Positions 42,725 through 54,149 of a DNA stretch of 64,000 bases are shown here, piece after piece. The stretch covers positions 108,074-172,073 of the forward strand of contig RDEW01000054.1 of the NCBI GenBank assembly GCA_011109175.1, given 5' to 3'. Source of the stretch: Dicyema japonicum (lineage: Eukaryota > Dicyemida > Rhombozoa > Dicyemidae). The notes below the pieces were generated by a model that worked only from the letters and a program-made list of their open reading frames with translations, searched no databases and was not told the origin of the DNA. The translations under genes and the position numbers were made by a program. How positions within the stretch are numbered: the first letter of the stretch is position 1; every line of letters begins with the position of its first letter.

Positions 42725-43204
42725 AATAATCAAAAATGTTTCGATTTTAATTATTTTAGGACAAAAAATCAGTTAATATTCCGCTTTGTTTACATGTTTA
42801 ACAGAAATCAGCAAAATTATTTGATTTTAATTGAAATGATTTCAAATACCTAACTACTTGATTATTCAATTTAAAAATCTTATGCAGATCTGAACACCAT
42901 AGAATTTTCATCTGATCGGTGCAATATAAAAAATATAATCAAAAAATCTTTAAATTCTGGATACTAAGTATTCTTGATTCTCAAATAAAAATATTTCACC
43001 AGAAATTTAATCACACCTTCGAAATTGTTGCAAAAGCTCAGCCTCAGTTGAAAATGCGATGATATCACTTTTGACGAAAATTCTTACTTAAAATCGAAAC
43101 TTTAAATATGAAATGTTCAGGATATATTTTTATTTCTTATTACAATAAATGATTTCGATTCATCGTTCTATAATGCAATTTTTACAATCATTTCTTTTGC
43201 AATT
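42725..43204 (-). repeat. 3' part of the 2A-type LINE host element, copy 2
   Basis: Reverse complement of 17396-17880 and related to 55428-55915. No coding content. Confidence 0.75.
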
Positions 43205-44737
43205 ATTATTATTTTATTTTTTTTAACAATAGAAGTCAGCTAGTTTCCTCCCTCACTGCGTGGCTGTTCCCTCTCAAAATTGCGAGCGAAATTCGCTCAA
43301 ATAGCCAGCGGCGTTCACGGAGATCTCCAGTGCATGAGGTGATCCGGTTTCCAAGACGTCCGAAAAACTCGAGTGTAGAGGGGGAGTAGGATCCGGAAGT
43401 CTCCATAGCAAGGGGAACAAATTTGACATCATCGGGAAGGTCGACGTATTTAACGAGTTTGGCCTTCTCCGCCTTTACGGATGCTGAACAAGCCCTTGTA
43501 GCACTCTCGTGAAGATTTTTCTGGACGAACGTGTCTGTACATGTCACATCCCAAACCAGTGGTTTCCCGGCCTCAAATGGAAATATGGTCATCCCGTCCG
43601 GTCGTTTCCCGTCACTTCTGCATAACCCGACCGGTTCAAGAATGGCCGAGTATCCAGCAGCATCCATAGCTCGTCTGACAATTTCATTCAGAGCCTTGTG
43701 CCTTGGGGATCTGCCAGCGCTCCTCCTGCAGGCGAGAGGGTGCAGGCCATAGCAGTCTATCAGGATGCCACATCGGCACGGGTGAGGTACACATACTTTA
43801 GTCCCAGCCGCAGATAGATACCAGTTCTAACGCATTCATCATCCAGAAAAGTACCCAAAGCTCCATTGGGGATGGCGTTTAGCCAAGCTCCGCTCTCAGG
43901 GGAAGCCCCCGAAAGCAAACAAGCGCGTCGGTGCTGATTGGCAGATTCCAGTAGGAGTCCAAATGATTTCCAGCATAATAAGTTGTCCAGGTTTCGCTGG
44001 TGATCTTGGGAAGGAGGCAGGGGGAGGTTGGTGGCATTCCAGGCTTCTCGTGCGTGGATTATCTCTGGTCAGTTGAGAATTCGGGTGGGAGTGTAGAATC
44101 CTCCTGACCAAAGGTTCGCAGCCGTGAGTGATGATAAATGAGCGGGAAGTGAGACGTCCAAAGTTCGACGGATTCCAAGACCCCCGAATCTAACTGGGAG
44201 TGTAGCCTGCATCCATGTATCATCGTCGAATCGGACATTAAATATTTGCTCCGTCGAGCTGAGGAGAGACAAATCAAAATTCTCGAGCAGCTCCAGTTGA
44301 GAATAATATGGAGCTGTCCTTAGTAGATAGGAGATTCTCTGGATGTTGAGACTTCTTTTCAATAGGAATAGTGCTGTGTGCAAGTCCAGCAGCTGTAATC
44401 TTTCCAGCGAATCGCATAGGAGTCGTTTTTTGTCAAGGAGGACATGCTTCATCGCATTACTAGTGATCGGGGATCCAAGAAAAATCAATTCTTTTCAGGG
44501 GTCGAAATCCCACCGGAAACAAGGAGTAAAATTTTTGAACAATTGAAGAGAAGTCATCGTCAGCAAGACCACAGTTTGTTATTTCACATTTCGTTATATT
44601 CAACTGAAGACCCACCTCGGACAGCGCGGGGGTGAGTACTTCTAAGTCCCGGAAGACCGTTTCCGGGGGACCTCCTAAGACAGCGTCATCGAGGTACAGA
44701 TGTTAAGTGGGCATCTGGAGAGCTCGCGTCAATGAAA
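43205..44737 (-). mobile_element. RLE-type LINE, 5'-truncated right-arm copy
   Basis: Matches 15890-17390 inverted. The endonuclease part (43236-43667: KRPDGMT, LVWDVTCTD) is open and runs 11 codons past the left copy's stop. The thumb region is in two frames (44488-43896). The C-run near 44632 is one base longer than in the left copy. All sequence upstream of the YLDD box is gone, replaced by the 2A-LINE 5' part. Confidence 0.8.
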
Positions 44738-45115
44738 GGTACCATTCTTTATAATTCTGAGTAGTCCTCCACCTGGTCTTCCCTGAAGGTCCTTACTGAT
44801 TAATGTGTTTCCCGGGAAAGAGGGTGTTGGCGTAGAGGATGAGAGCAAGGTCAGCTCGAAGTTCCAGGATCTTCCTTTTAATTTCATTTTTATTTAGTTG
44901 TAGAATTATTAATTCTCCGCGTGGACCAGGGTTTGTTTCAATGTGGCAACATAGCAGGATCAAAAGTCTACAACAATGATGACACAAGACGGAGTCGGAA
45001 GCACATAATTTACGGGAACCCTCAAGAGGTGGGGAGAAGTTGATGGCTCTTTTTGTTTTTTTCCGGAATGGGTGACACCTTATCTGGTGAGCCACAAAAC
45101 AACAGGTTAGATTAA
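44738..45115 (-). pseudogene. 2A-type LINE 5' part, copy 2 (2A-like peptide then endonuclease start)
   Basis: The minus strand reads MAHQIRCHPFRKKTKRAINF, then CRLLILLCCHIETNPGP followed by RGELIILQLNKNEIKRKILEL, a hydrophobic run, a 2A-like NPGP motif and the start of an APE endonuclease (LIILQxNxNxIxxKxxEL pattern). The frame ends after ~100 codons. Near-identical to 54178-54545 on the plus strand. It lies ~70 bp upstream of the huntingtin start, on the opposite strand. Confidence 0.65.
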
Positions 45116-45187
45116 AAGCATGATAAATGTATTAATCTTTAATTAAACGTTTTAATAAAATTTAAATTGAAGTTAAATTTTTTGTTG

Positions 45188-48100
45188 ATGTCTGTCAGTG
45201 ATGATCTTAATTTATATATTTGTAAACTTGATCAATTGATCAGGGAATCTTACGGGTACTTATTACTTTATATTTTTAAGCTCAAATAATCCTAGTAAAA
45301 ACAAACTCAAAATATTGTATTGCGGACAAATCACTGATATTTTGTGCAATATGAAGTAATATAAATCTATAAACATTCTAGCTATGAAAAAATCAATAAT
45401 TCAATGTCTCTTAGAACTTTTTTGAATGTTATCATGGACTTATGCTGTGATTTTAATGCTGATGTAAGACTTACCGCATCTGAATGCCTTTCGATAGTAG
45501 TAAAAGTAACCTAACAAATTAAATTTTAGCATTATTTATCCAAGCTCTGCCGACTAATTTTCGATGAAATTATTATAATTATTCCGAAATATTCAAATTC
45601 AGATAAAGCGTTACGTATTCTTTATCGTTCTTTGGCATATATATGTCATTATATGTATCCTCATAATATTGGGTACCAATAAAATTTAATTTTTAGTACA
45701 TTATTTGAAGTTTTGTCCGAAACAGTGCAAATTATTTTGCAGAGTAATGACCAAATGTTTTATGAAACTATGGATTATATTTTAACCGATTTAAATCACC
45801 ACGTTCTTTGTAATTTTCATGATTCGCAACTTTATGTTAGTATTTATTTTATTGTTTTAGTATCTTTCTAACATTATTATTCCTTCCCTATCTTCAGATT
45901 CTGCAGTAATCAGAAGAATTTCTGCTAATTCAATTGTTCAGCTATGTTCTGCTAGTCAATTTAATAAGAAACAATTAATTATTGAAATAATTTCTCAACT
46001 TAATAGTAATATTTTATTGCATTATTTAGACTCGAATACAAAATTCCATGGATATCATCTATGCATGAAGAAATGTATTTTAATTTTGAATAATCTTCAA
46101 CATACATGCAATACTTACAACAAATTGTTATTTGAGGTTTTGCATAGATTTATTTTTAGATTGTTAATAGCTGCCTTGACCAAATTTGTTCTGTTAATGA
46201 ATGGACACTTTATTGTTTATCTATTGAAACTATTAATGCGCTTTTAACAAACCCTTCATATGAGATGATAGAGTTGTTTAAAGAAAAATCGGACAAAGAT
46301 AAAGCTAGCATATTTTACAAACTGGCTAACCGGATCTTGATTGGATCTGATAATCAAGAACCATTTCTAGACATTACTCTATCACCAAACGTTAATTATC
46401 TTCTTCAATCTCAGGCTATGAACTTACTTTCAAATATTATAAAATATGATATATCCTCCATTTTTCATGTTTCAAAAAAAGGTTTGAACTTAAATATTTA
46501 CAACTTTAGAGGTAAATATTGTTATTAATGAAATATTGAAAAATTATATAATTGATAGGCCTTTTATGAGACCTCTAACACCGGATTTATGTTGTAATTA
46601 TATTTATGTTCAATTGGTTGATATCGATTTACATAATGACAAAAGTTTTTATTTACGTTTGATTTTAGACCTTGAAAGATTTGATAATTTTTTAATTATA
46701 TTTTAGAATTAATTACCAATAGTTCATCGATTGTTACTAAATCGGCGATTAATTCTTTGAAAAATATTATAAATATTATGTTGGATACTTGTCATTTAAG
46801 AGTAATTTCATATGCTTTTGACTTGATTAAAATTTTTCTGAAGTATCAAAATCATAGTTACTGGCTTGTAAAGGTTGTTACTATATATACATTCAACAGT
46901 CTGGACTAATGGACTTATTTTATAATATAGATTATGATTTACTTTTTAACGCCGAGAATTTATATTCATTTCATGAAAATTCAGGAACAATTCAAGTATG
47001 TTAAGTTTGCTAGATTTAGAGTGGTGGCCTTCAAAACAAAATTATAAATTTTTTTATCCAAATAATTGAAAGTAAGGATTATAGATTACAAATTGAAGCT
47101 AGTAAATATTTTGTAAAATTGATTTCAAAACTAAATATTTTGTCTATATATAATTTTAAAAATTCTTCTAGGTTGAATTTTTTATCTAAATATTTTACTT
47201 CTTTTGAATTCTCTCCATTCCAAAATTATTTTTCTCAAAGTATAACTGATTTTGTTTTCGATCATTTTTCAGAGAATACATGTATTGACATAGAATTGAA
47301 TCTGAAACTTGGCTTTTACATTAGATTGTTCTATTTTCTACTCATAGACAATTTATCATCGTGCAACATGCAAACAATCGTATTTATCTATTTTTTATTT
47401 TTAGAGAGGAATTCTGTGTTTTTTTAAAGAATGCTCAATTTTGTTTCCTGCTATAACATATCCTTATGCTTGGATATTTTTCAATTCGTGTGCCTTGTCA
47501 GAATTGTGCTGCGAAAAAAATACTGAATTGTTGTATGTCTTTTTAGTATTTTAGTATATTTACCGATATATTTGATTTAATAGTTTCTAATTTTTTAATT
47601 GATAACATTGACATACAGATTTCACTCATTCATTTGATTTCTAATATTTTAACCAGTTAGAAATTAAACTATAATTTTGTTAGGCTTAATCTACATGAAA
47701 ATTCCAAGACTTCAAAAATTTACAACGGATAAATTATCAAGAACATTTGAATTTTACTTTATTCATCTAGTTAGGTATTATTGATAATTTAAATTTAGAG
47801 TTCTTAAGATTATTTGCTGTTTGTCAAATCATAATAAGACTTTTCCACAGATAAACAATGTTACTGTTAACTGTATATTAAAACCTCTTAATGATTATTG
47901 CCGTGGTGATGATGTTCTTAATGATGAATCATTACAAACTAATCATTCTTTTTTAGTTATTTCAGGTAATTTATTGCTATTATAGTCACTCATGTAGTAT
48001 CTTTATGTAAAACCCCAAAAGATAAACCTAGAGATTTCACTGATTTTTGGTATGAACAATTCTCGATCATACTAGAAAATCTTTATAGCTCTACAAAGGT

Positions 48101-51100
48101 TTGTATAAATTATGGTTTTATTATTGAAATATTTTAACAATTTATATTATTAATTATTATTTTAGAGTGTTTTGTCTTTCAAACCTAACAAAATTAATTT
48201 ATTATCTGATTGTTTACTTGAAACACTTTCTGTATTTTTACAATTTGTTCATTCTATTGATACTCGGTTAATACAAATTATATCATCGTATATTGGCGCT
48301 ATTTCATTTCTTTCAACGAGAAGAGCTGTTCAATGCCTAAATAAAGTATTATTTTAATTGTTCCTTTCTAGTTAATTAGTCTTCATCTTAGAAGCAATCT
48401 TAGATCAAATTTTTGTCCAATGAATTATTTGATAGATAAAGTCGATTTTTTTGAGAGTTGTAAAATTAATACTTATTTTTCAAATTGTTTTTGCAAAGAA
48501 AAAAATATGTTGTGTACAAATTTGTCTTCACATTTTATTTTTATTTTAATAGTGCTTTTGAAGATAATTTGTTAGCTGATAATTTCTACAAAGAATATTT
48601 GTATTTTTATCTAAAAAAAGTTAGATTTGAATTTAACGAACACAAGCAGCATAACAATATAACTATCCCTCGTAAAGTTTATTTTTTATTAATCTGTATT
48701 ATTAGATTGCTTTAAATACAGTTATTAAATTATTCTCACGCGATATTTCGAATTTAATTATTCTATTCGAATTTGTCTATGATTCATATTTTTTAGTAGA
48801 AATAATAAAATTATTTTGTATGATGTTAAAATGTGGTGTTTTTTATTCAGAGATAGACCCAAACAATGTATTCCTTAAAGTTATTTTTTTAGGTAATTTT
48901 TAACACTATTATCGATCGTTTAAATATACAAAAATGTGGTGCTATTTGGTATTTAACTTTTTTGAGATTTAGTAACCCAGATTTAATTGAGGCGTTTGGA
49001 AATCTGATGATTTTTAACGCTTGTCAAATAAAACCTATAATGGACAGGACTGATATACTATATATCTGCCATGAAATGCTTGCAGATAATTTATTTAAAA
49101 CTTGTTTAAAGTTAATTAATTTTAGCACTTGTACTTTTAAAGGCATTAACAATTGAGTTGTTTGTGATTCGCAATACTAAAAATAAACACAACGATATTG
49201 ATATCGCTACAAAAAGAGAAACGTTATTTTTTTTGTTAATTAGAAATATTAATTCAATAGAGGTATTTTAATTATTTTAATTTTAGTTTGTGGATTTACT
49301 GTTGATTGCCTTAGTTCATTATAAAAGTAACAATAATGAATATTATATCCGGTATTCACAAATCTTATTTGATGAAATATTTCCATTGATCACTTCAGAT
49401 AAAGTTTAAAATTATATAATTATTGTTAAAAGATTAAAATTCAAAATTTAAAAGATTTTGAAAGACTCGAAATATTTTTTGATTCACTTTCTCAGAGTGC
49501 CTTCAGACCTATTGATACTGTTTTAATGAAAATTACTTTTGAATCTCCTGATATGGTAATGTTATGTTATTAATTTTAAAGCAAAATAATTATAACTCAT
49601 TTCCATGGATTGTCGGCCTCACTATTATTTTTCGTATTATTTTGCGTCATGTGAAAGAACCGATTCTTCTTAATAGAACATCATATCTTTGTAATAATGT
49701 CTTTTCAGATAACTTCAAGTCATTCCGTTATTCTTTAGTTCATCATAAAATTATCAGTGATAATTTTGATATTAAAAATCCAGAGGATGTAATATCATGG
49801 TTATTTTTGATTTATTTTAATAGTCTAATAGTTAATTCTTTAGTATATTCAATTTTAAACATTTACAACTACATTAAAACAGTGAATAAAGTTCCGAAAA
49901 TACTAATTTGTGTTTTGAACCGATATTTAATTACTATTCATAATTTTTTACTTCCTGGTAGTTTTTATTTTATAAAATTCTAGAATTTGGATTTTTCATT
50001 GTACATAAATCTTTTTCTTCATATATAGTGAAAATTTTCAATTTTATAAAGCCTATTTCATGTCTCGCTAAATTTTGTCCTTATTTTTTATTTTCTTTAA
50101 AATTGTTAATACCCATTTCTTCTAATTTTTTATCATTTATAATTGAAATTATGAAGTCTCATTCATATAATAATTCTATTCTATGTATAAATAGAATTTT
50201 ATTTATTTCACTTTGCCTATTTAACGATAAAATAATTTTTGTATTTCTTTTTAAAAGTATTCTAGAGTAAGTTTAAAGATGAATTGGAATTTTTTTTGAA
50301 AGATATGAATAAATTACTTCAATCATTAATAATTGAAATTTCTTTTTATAAAATTATTGAAAAGTATATTTGTTGTTAACTTAGATTTATTTATATTGAT
50401 TTAATTGAGCTTGCTTCTATTATATGTAGCGATGTTGTTAATTTCACTGACATTAATACTCAAATCCGATTTATAAAATCATTAATTTTAACTCTTAGTG
50501 AATTCTGCTGTTTTAATTTACCTATTTTCGAAATTATGGCAAAGTTATATAAGATTTTTGACATCACATCATGTTTAGTTGGAGAATTATGTCTTTCAAT
50601 TTTCTTCGTTATTTTATTAAAAGTATATATAGTTAATGATTATTTTAGAAGAACAATATTTGCAAGACTTGCTGTTTAGATTCTAATTTTTCTAACTTAT
50701 TTAAAGCATCATTTAGACATATAAATTTAATTCAGTATAAATTAATTGAATATTTAGACTTTCTGAATGCTTAGATTCTTCTATTAATATGTTTAACAAT
50801 TATAATTTGTCTCCATTTGTATTAAATTTCAAATCATATGATTTTTGGAGTTTATCACAGTTTAATGACATTGAAGATACTTTTAAATATAATTCGCCAT
50901 TACAATGCTATAATTTATTAACTGATCCTTTATTCGTAATTTTAACATGGGACAATGTTATTTCGAAATCACAATTTGAAAACAATTTTTTTTATTACTT
51001 ATCCTCTTTTATGGCTTCAGGTAATCAACATCTTGGGAAGAATGCCAAAATTTTTACTCTTTTTGATTATTTTTTTCAATTAAAAATTAAAGAATTTTGC

Positions 51101-54028
51101 ATAAATAAAAATGCACGATATCTAAATTCTCAAATTTACGACATATCGACTTTTATATTGAGTAATAAATATGCAGGTTTGTCCATGGAACATTATGTTG
51201 ACTTTTTTATTATTGAGATGTTTGATTCAGATATATTGTCAATCTCTGTAGATCAAAAATGTTTATTTTTCAAAACATTTATTAACTTTATCAGTTATGT
51301 TATGAAATTTGAGGAATTATCCATATCACAAGAATTTATGATTCGTTATGACGTGCAGATTATTTATACTCTATCATTGGTATAATTTTTTGTATATTAT
51401 TTTAGATAATGTATCAATACTTATCGAAATCAGTTTTCAGTGTTTTTAATGAAGGCGTTCATGATTTTATACATTTTGTCTTGATGCTTATTTTCTATGT
51501 TCCAGGATTTAAGGATAAATTGTCAAATGATTTAAATTTTTTTTCTTTTGTAATTTTTACGACATATAAGATTATATTTAAAATTGTTGAACCTTCTATA
51601 ATCGAATTATATGACAAATATAATAAAATGATAATTAATTCTAAAGGTTGAAGATTTTCAATAATAACTAGATTCTCTCCAAGTTAAGTTATCACTTATG
51701 ATTTCCTGTATGTTAAAAATTTTAAACCATTTCAATGTCGACTATTTAACATCCCTAGGAAGCAGTCTACTGTATTTAATTTCAGGTTTTTATCATTAAC
51801 ATACCAGAATTTGGAAAAATTCTTTTTTTGAATGAACAAATTAATTTTCTAGATGATTTTTGTAAAAATCTTCAAGAATCTGATACTTTTATTTCTTTTG
51901 ATTCTTTCAAAAATTTAGACCTATATAAAGAATTTTGTATTAATGCATCAATGATAGGTAAGTTATTTGATTATTATCAATTATTTAGTAAATAGTTCAC
52001 CTTCGATATTCAAGAATATGTGGACTATTATTACTTCACCTTTTGCCCATAAAATCGTATTTTTATTTCATTTTAAATAGAATAATACTGCATTACATAC
52101 TGAACTAAAAATAATTTCTTGTGAAAACATGACAACAATTATTATCAGATTGGGTTGGTATATACTTTTAAAAAAAGTAACTGAGCGGTTATTTTTAATA
52201 TTTATATCTAAAGAAATAAGTTTATATTCTATTATTTGACAAAATTTAAGCTATCAACTATTTATCAACGTAATGAATACTTATTTGTATTATGTATGTA
52301 TTATTTTAGTTACCTGGCAATAAATTCATGAATTTTCGTGGAATGATGAACCGTTGTAATGTACAAAATATATCAATTTTGTCTGATAAAATTGACATTG
52401 AAAATTGTGTTCACTTTATTAATCATATATATAATCAAATTATATATTCTATTGACGATCTTTCTCCTTCACTAATAAAAGTTTTAATGAAATCGGTTAT
52501 TTTTTTAATTTCAAAGTTTAGTTATTGTTTTTATCAACATTTTGTCATGGATCAATTGATTTTTCAAATAATTTAAAATTAATATTTTTAGTATATAACA
52601 AATGTTTTCACGTCAACTCGTTTATTCTTCAATATGTATATTCTTCTCTGATTCATTTCTATTTTTGCATTTCGTTTGACGAGGTATATAAAAGACATTA
52701 TTTTTAGGCAGTGTTTATAGAAAGTACATTTTATTTAATGCACCAGTTTTTTATTTTTGCGAAAATAAATTCATCACGATTATTATTTCTTAATACTATC
52801 AGTGATATTTTCATATCAAAATTTTACAAATTCTTGACGAAGCCAATAAAGAACTTGATTTTTGCATTTTTTGATGATCAACTTGCTAATTATTTATATA
52901 TGAGGCAAATATTAATTAATTATTATTTTTAGACGCTGTTCTTATGTATATAATCGAACTTTTTGGCTTACATTAGCTGAATTTGTTGCTACAGGAGATC
53001 AAGAATTTCTTTTTGAGAAAGCTTTTATTGTAAGTATAATTTGAAAAAAGTAGGTAATTGAGAAAATAATTTTTGACAATAAAAAAACTCAAATGTCTAT
53101 ATAGTTGAATTTTTTACACTTTTAATTGTTAAAAATATTCCAACTGCAGAACAAATTGTTATTTTTTTACAAATATTATTAATTGGTATAGTTATGATCA
53201 TTCATCATTTAGTTCTAGGCTATATCTTCATAATATTAGAGACATTTTAGAATATTCTACAAAGATTTTTTCAACATGTTTTTAAATGTTATATATGTAT
53301 TTAGTGAATGAAATTAGGGAAAACTATTATATCTGGATGACCGAATCATTTAATCAAGCTAATCAACTTGATGAATTGTATACTACTATTTTGAATTTGT
53401 ATTTATGGATGTTATAATTTAGATGTATTTATCTAAGAAGTACAGATATTTTGATTTATAAAATAATAAATTCATTAATACCATTTATGAATTATTCACT
53501 TTTATTAAATTGTATTTTCATTAAATTTGTCACTCACGAAAATTGGATATGTACGAAAGATGCGATTGTTAATGCTCGGTTAATTTTTGAAGTTTGGCAA
53601 TGTTTAAATATCTTTAGTCTTGTCAGGCGATAATAATGGATAATTCTTTTAATCATGGAGAAACGGGTATTCAATTAGTTACTCGTTGGGTTTGTCTTTC
53701 ATTACCAGGAATAACTTACCAAAATGATTTTGATCGTATCGTTTGGATATTTGCTTGTTTTCTATTATCTACTTCAACGTCATCGCTTGCACGAATTCAG
53801 TAATATTTTTTACTAATTTAAAGTTTTGAATCACTTGTATATATTGATGCTTATAATAAATTTCCTAATATAACTTTATGCGATAAAATAATCAAAAATT
53901 ATTCCACAGTATTTAAACGAAATTTTAATGGACTTATTAACATGAAAAATTTTTTTTATAATTTTATTGAAGAAATGTCCATGCAATATGGGAGTTGTTT
54001 TAGTGAAATACTTGATTTGATAAATTGA
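45188..54028 (+). CDS. HTT: Huntingtin (HTT) homologue, compact gene with dozens of ~24-30 bp introns
   Basis: The ATG at 45188 is followed by introns at 45256-45280 (25 bp), 45356-45381 (26) and 45506-45529 (24); GT...TTTTAG gaps recur throughout. Joined exons match huntingtin from N- to C-terminus. N-HEAT: KNKLKILYCGQITDILC, DFNADVRLTASECLSIVVK (animal: AESDVRMVADECLNKVIK), SSDSAVIRRISANSIVQLC (SSSPTIRRTAAGSAVSIC; ~45895-45950), HSYWLVK (~46855). C-HEAT: RWVCLSLPGITYQNDF and FACFLLSTSTSSLARI (~53680-53800; animal RDWVMLSLSNFTQ...CFFVSASTSPWVAAI). There is no polyglutamine or polyproline tract; only ~25 residues precede the first conserved helix. A rough size is 2500-2600 residues, shorter than vertebrate HTT. 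HTT is a HEAT-repeat scaffold in vesicle transport and autophagy, binding HAP40. Exon boundaries in the middle were not all resolved. Confidence 0.8.
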
Positions 54029-54149
54029 TAAAATTTGATTGAAATATTTATTTAAAAATGGAAATGTTATTTAATTAGTATATAATAATAGCTCTGTACA
54101 TTTTAACTTCCACTTAGCGCTTAACAAACTTTAGAAAAATTGTTATTTA

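Larger units (their letters stand above)
37304..44737 (-). repeat. Right arm of the large inverted repeat
   Basis: Reverse complement of 15890-24550. The inner edge at ~37304 lies inside the pogo transposase N-terminal region. The outer edge at ~44737 joins the RLE LINE, just before its YLDD box, to the 5' part of the 2A-type LINE. Confidence 0.9.

Noticed and set aside
45188-45260. PolyQ/polyP tract at the huntingtin N-terminus
   Set aside because: No CAG/CAA or CCN run exists in or upstream of the first exon.
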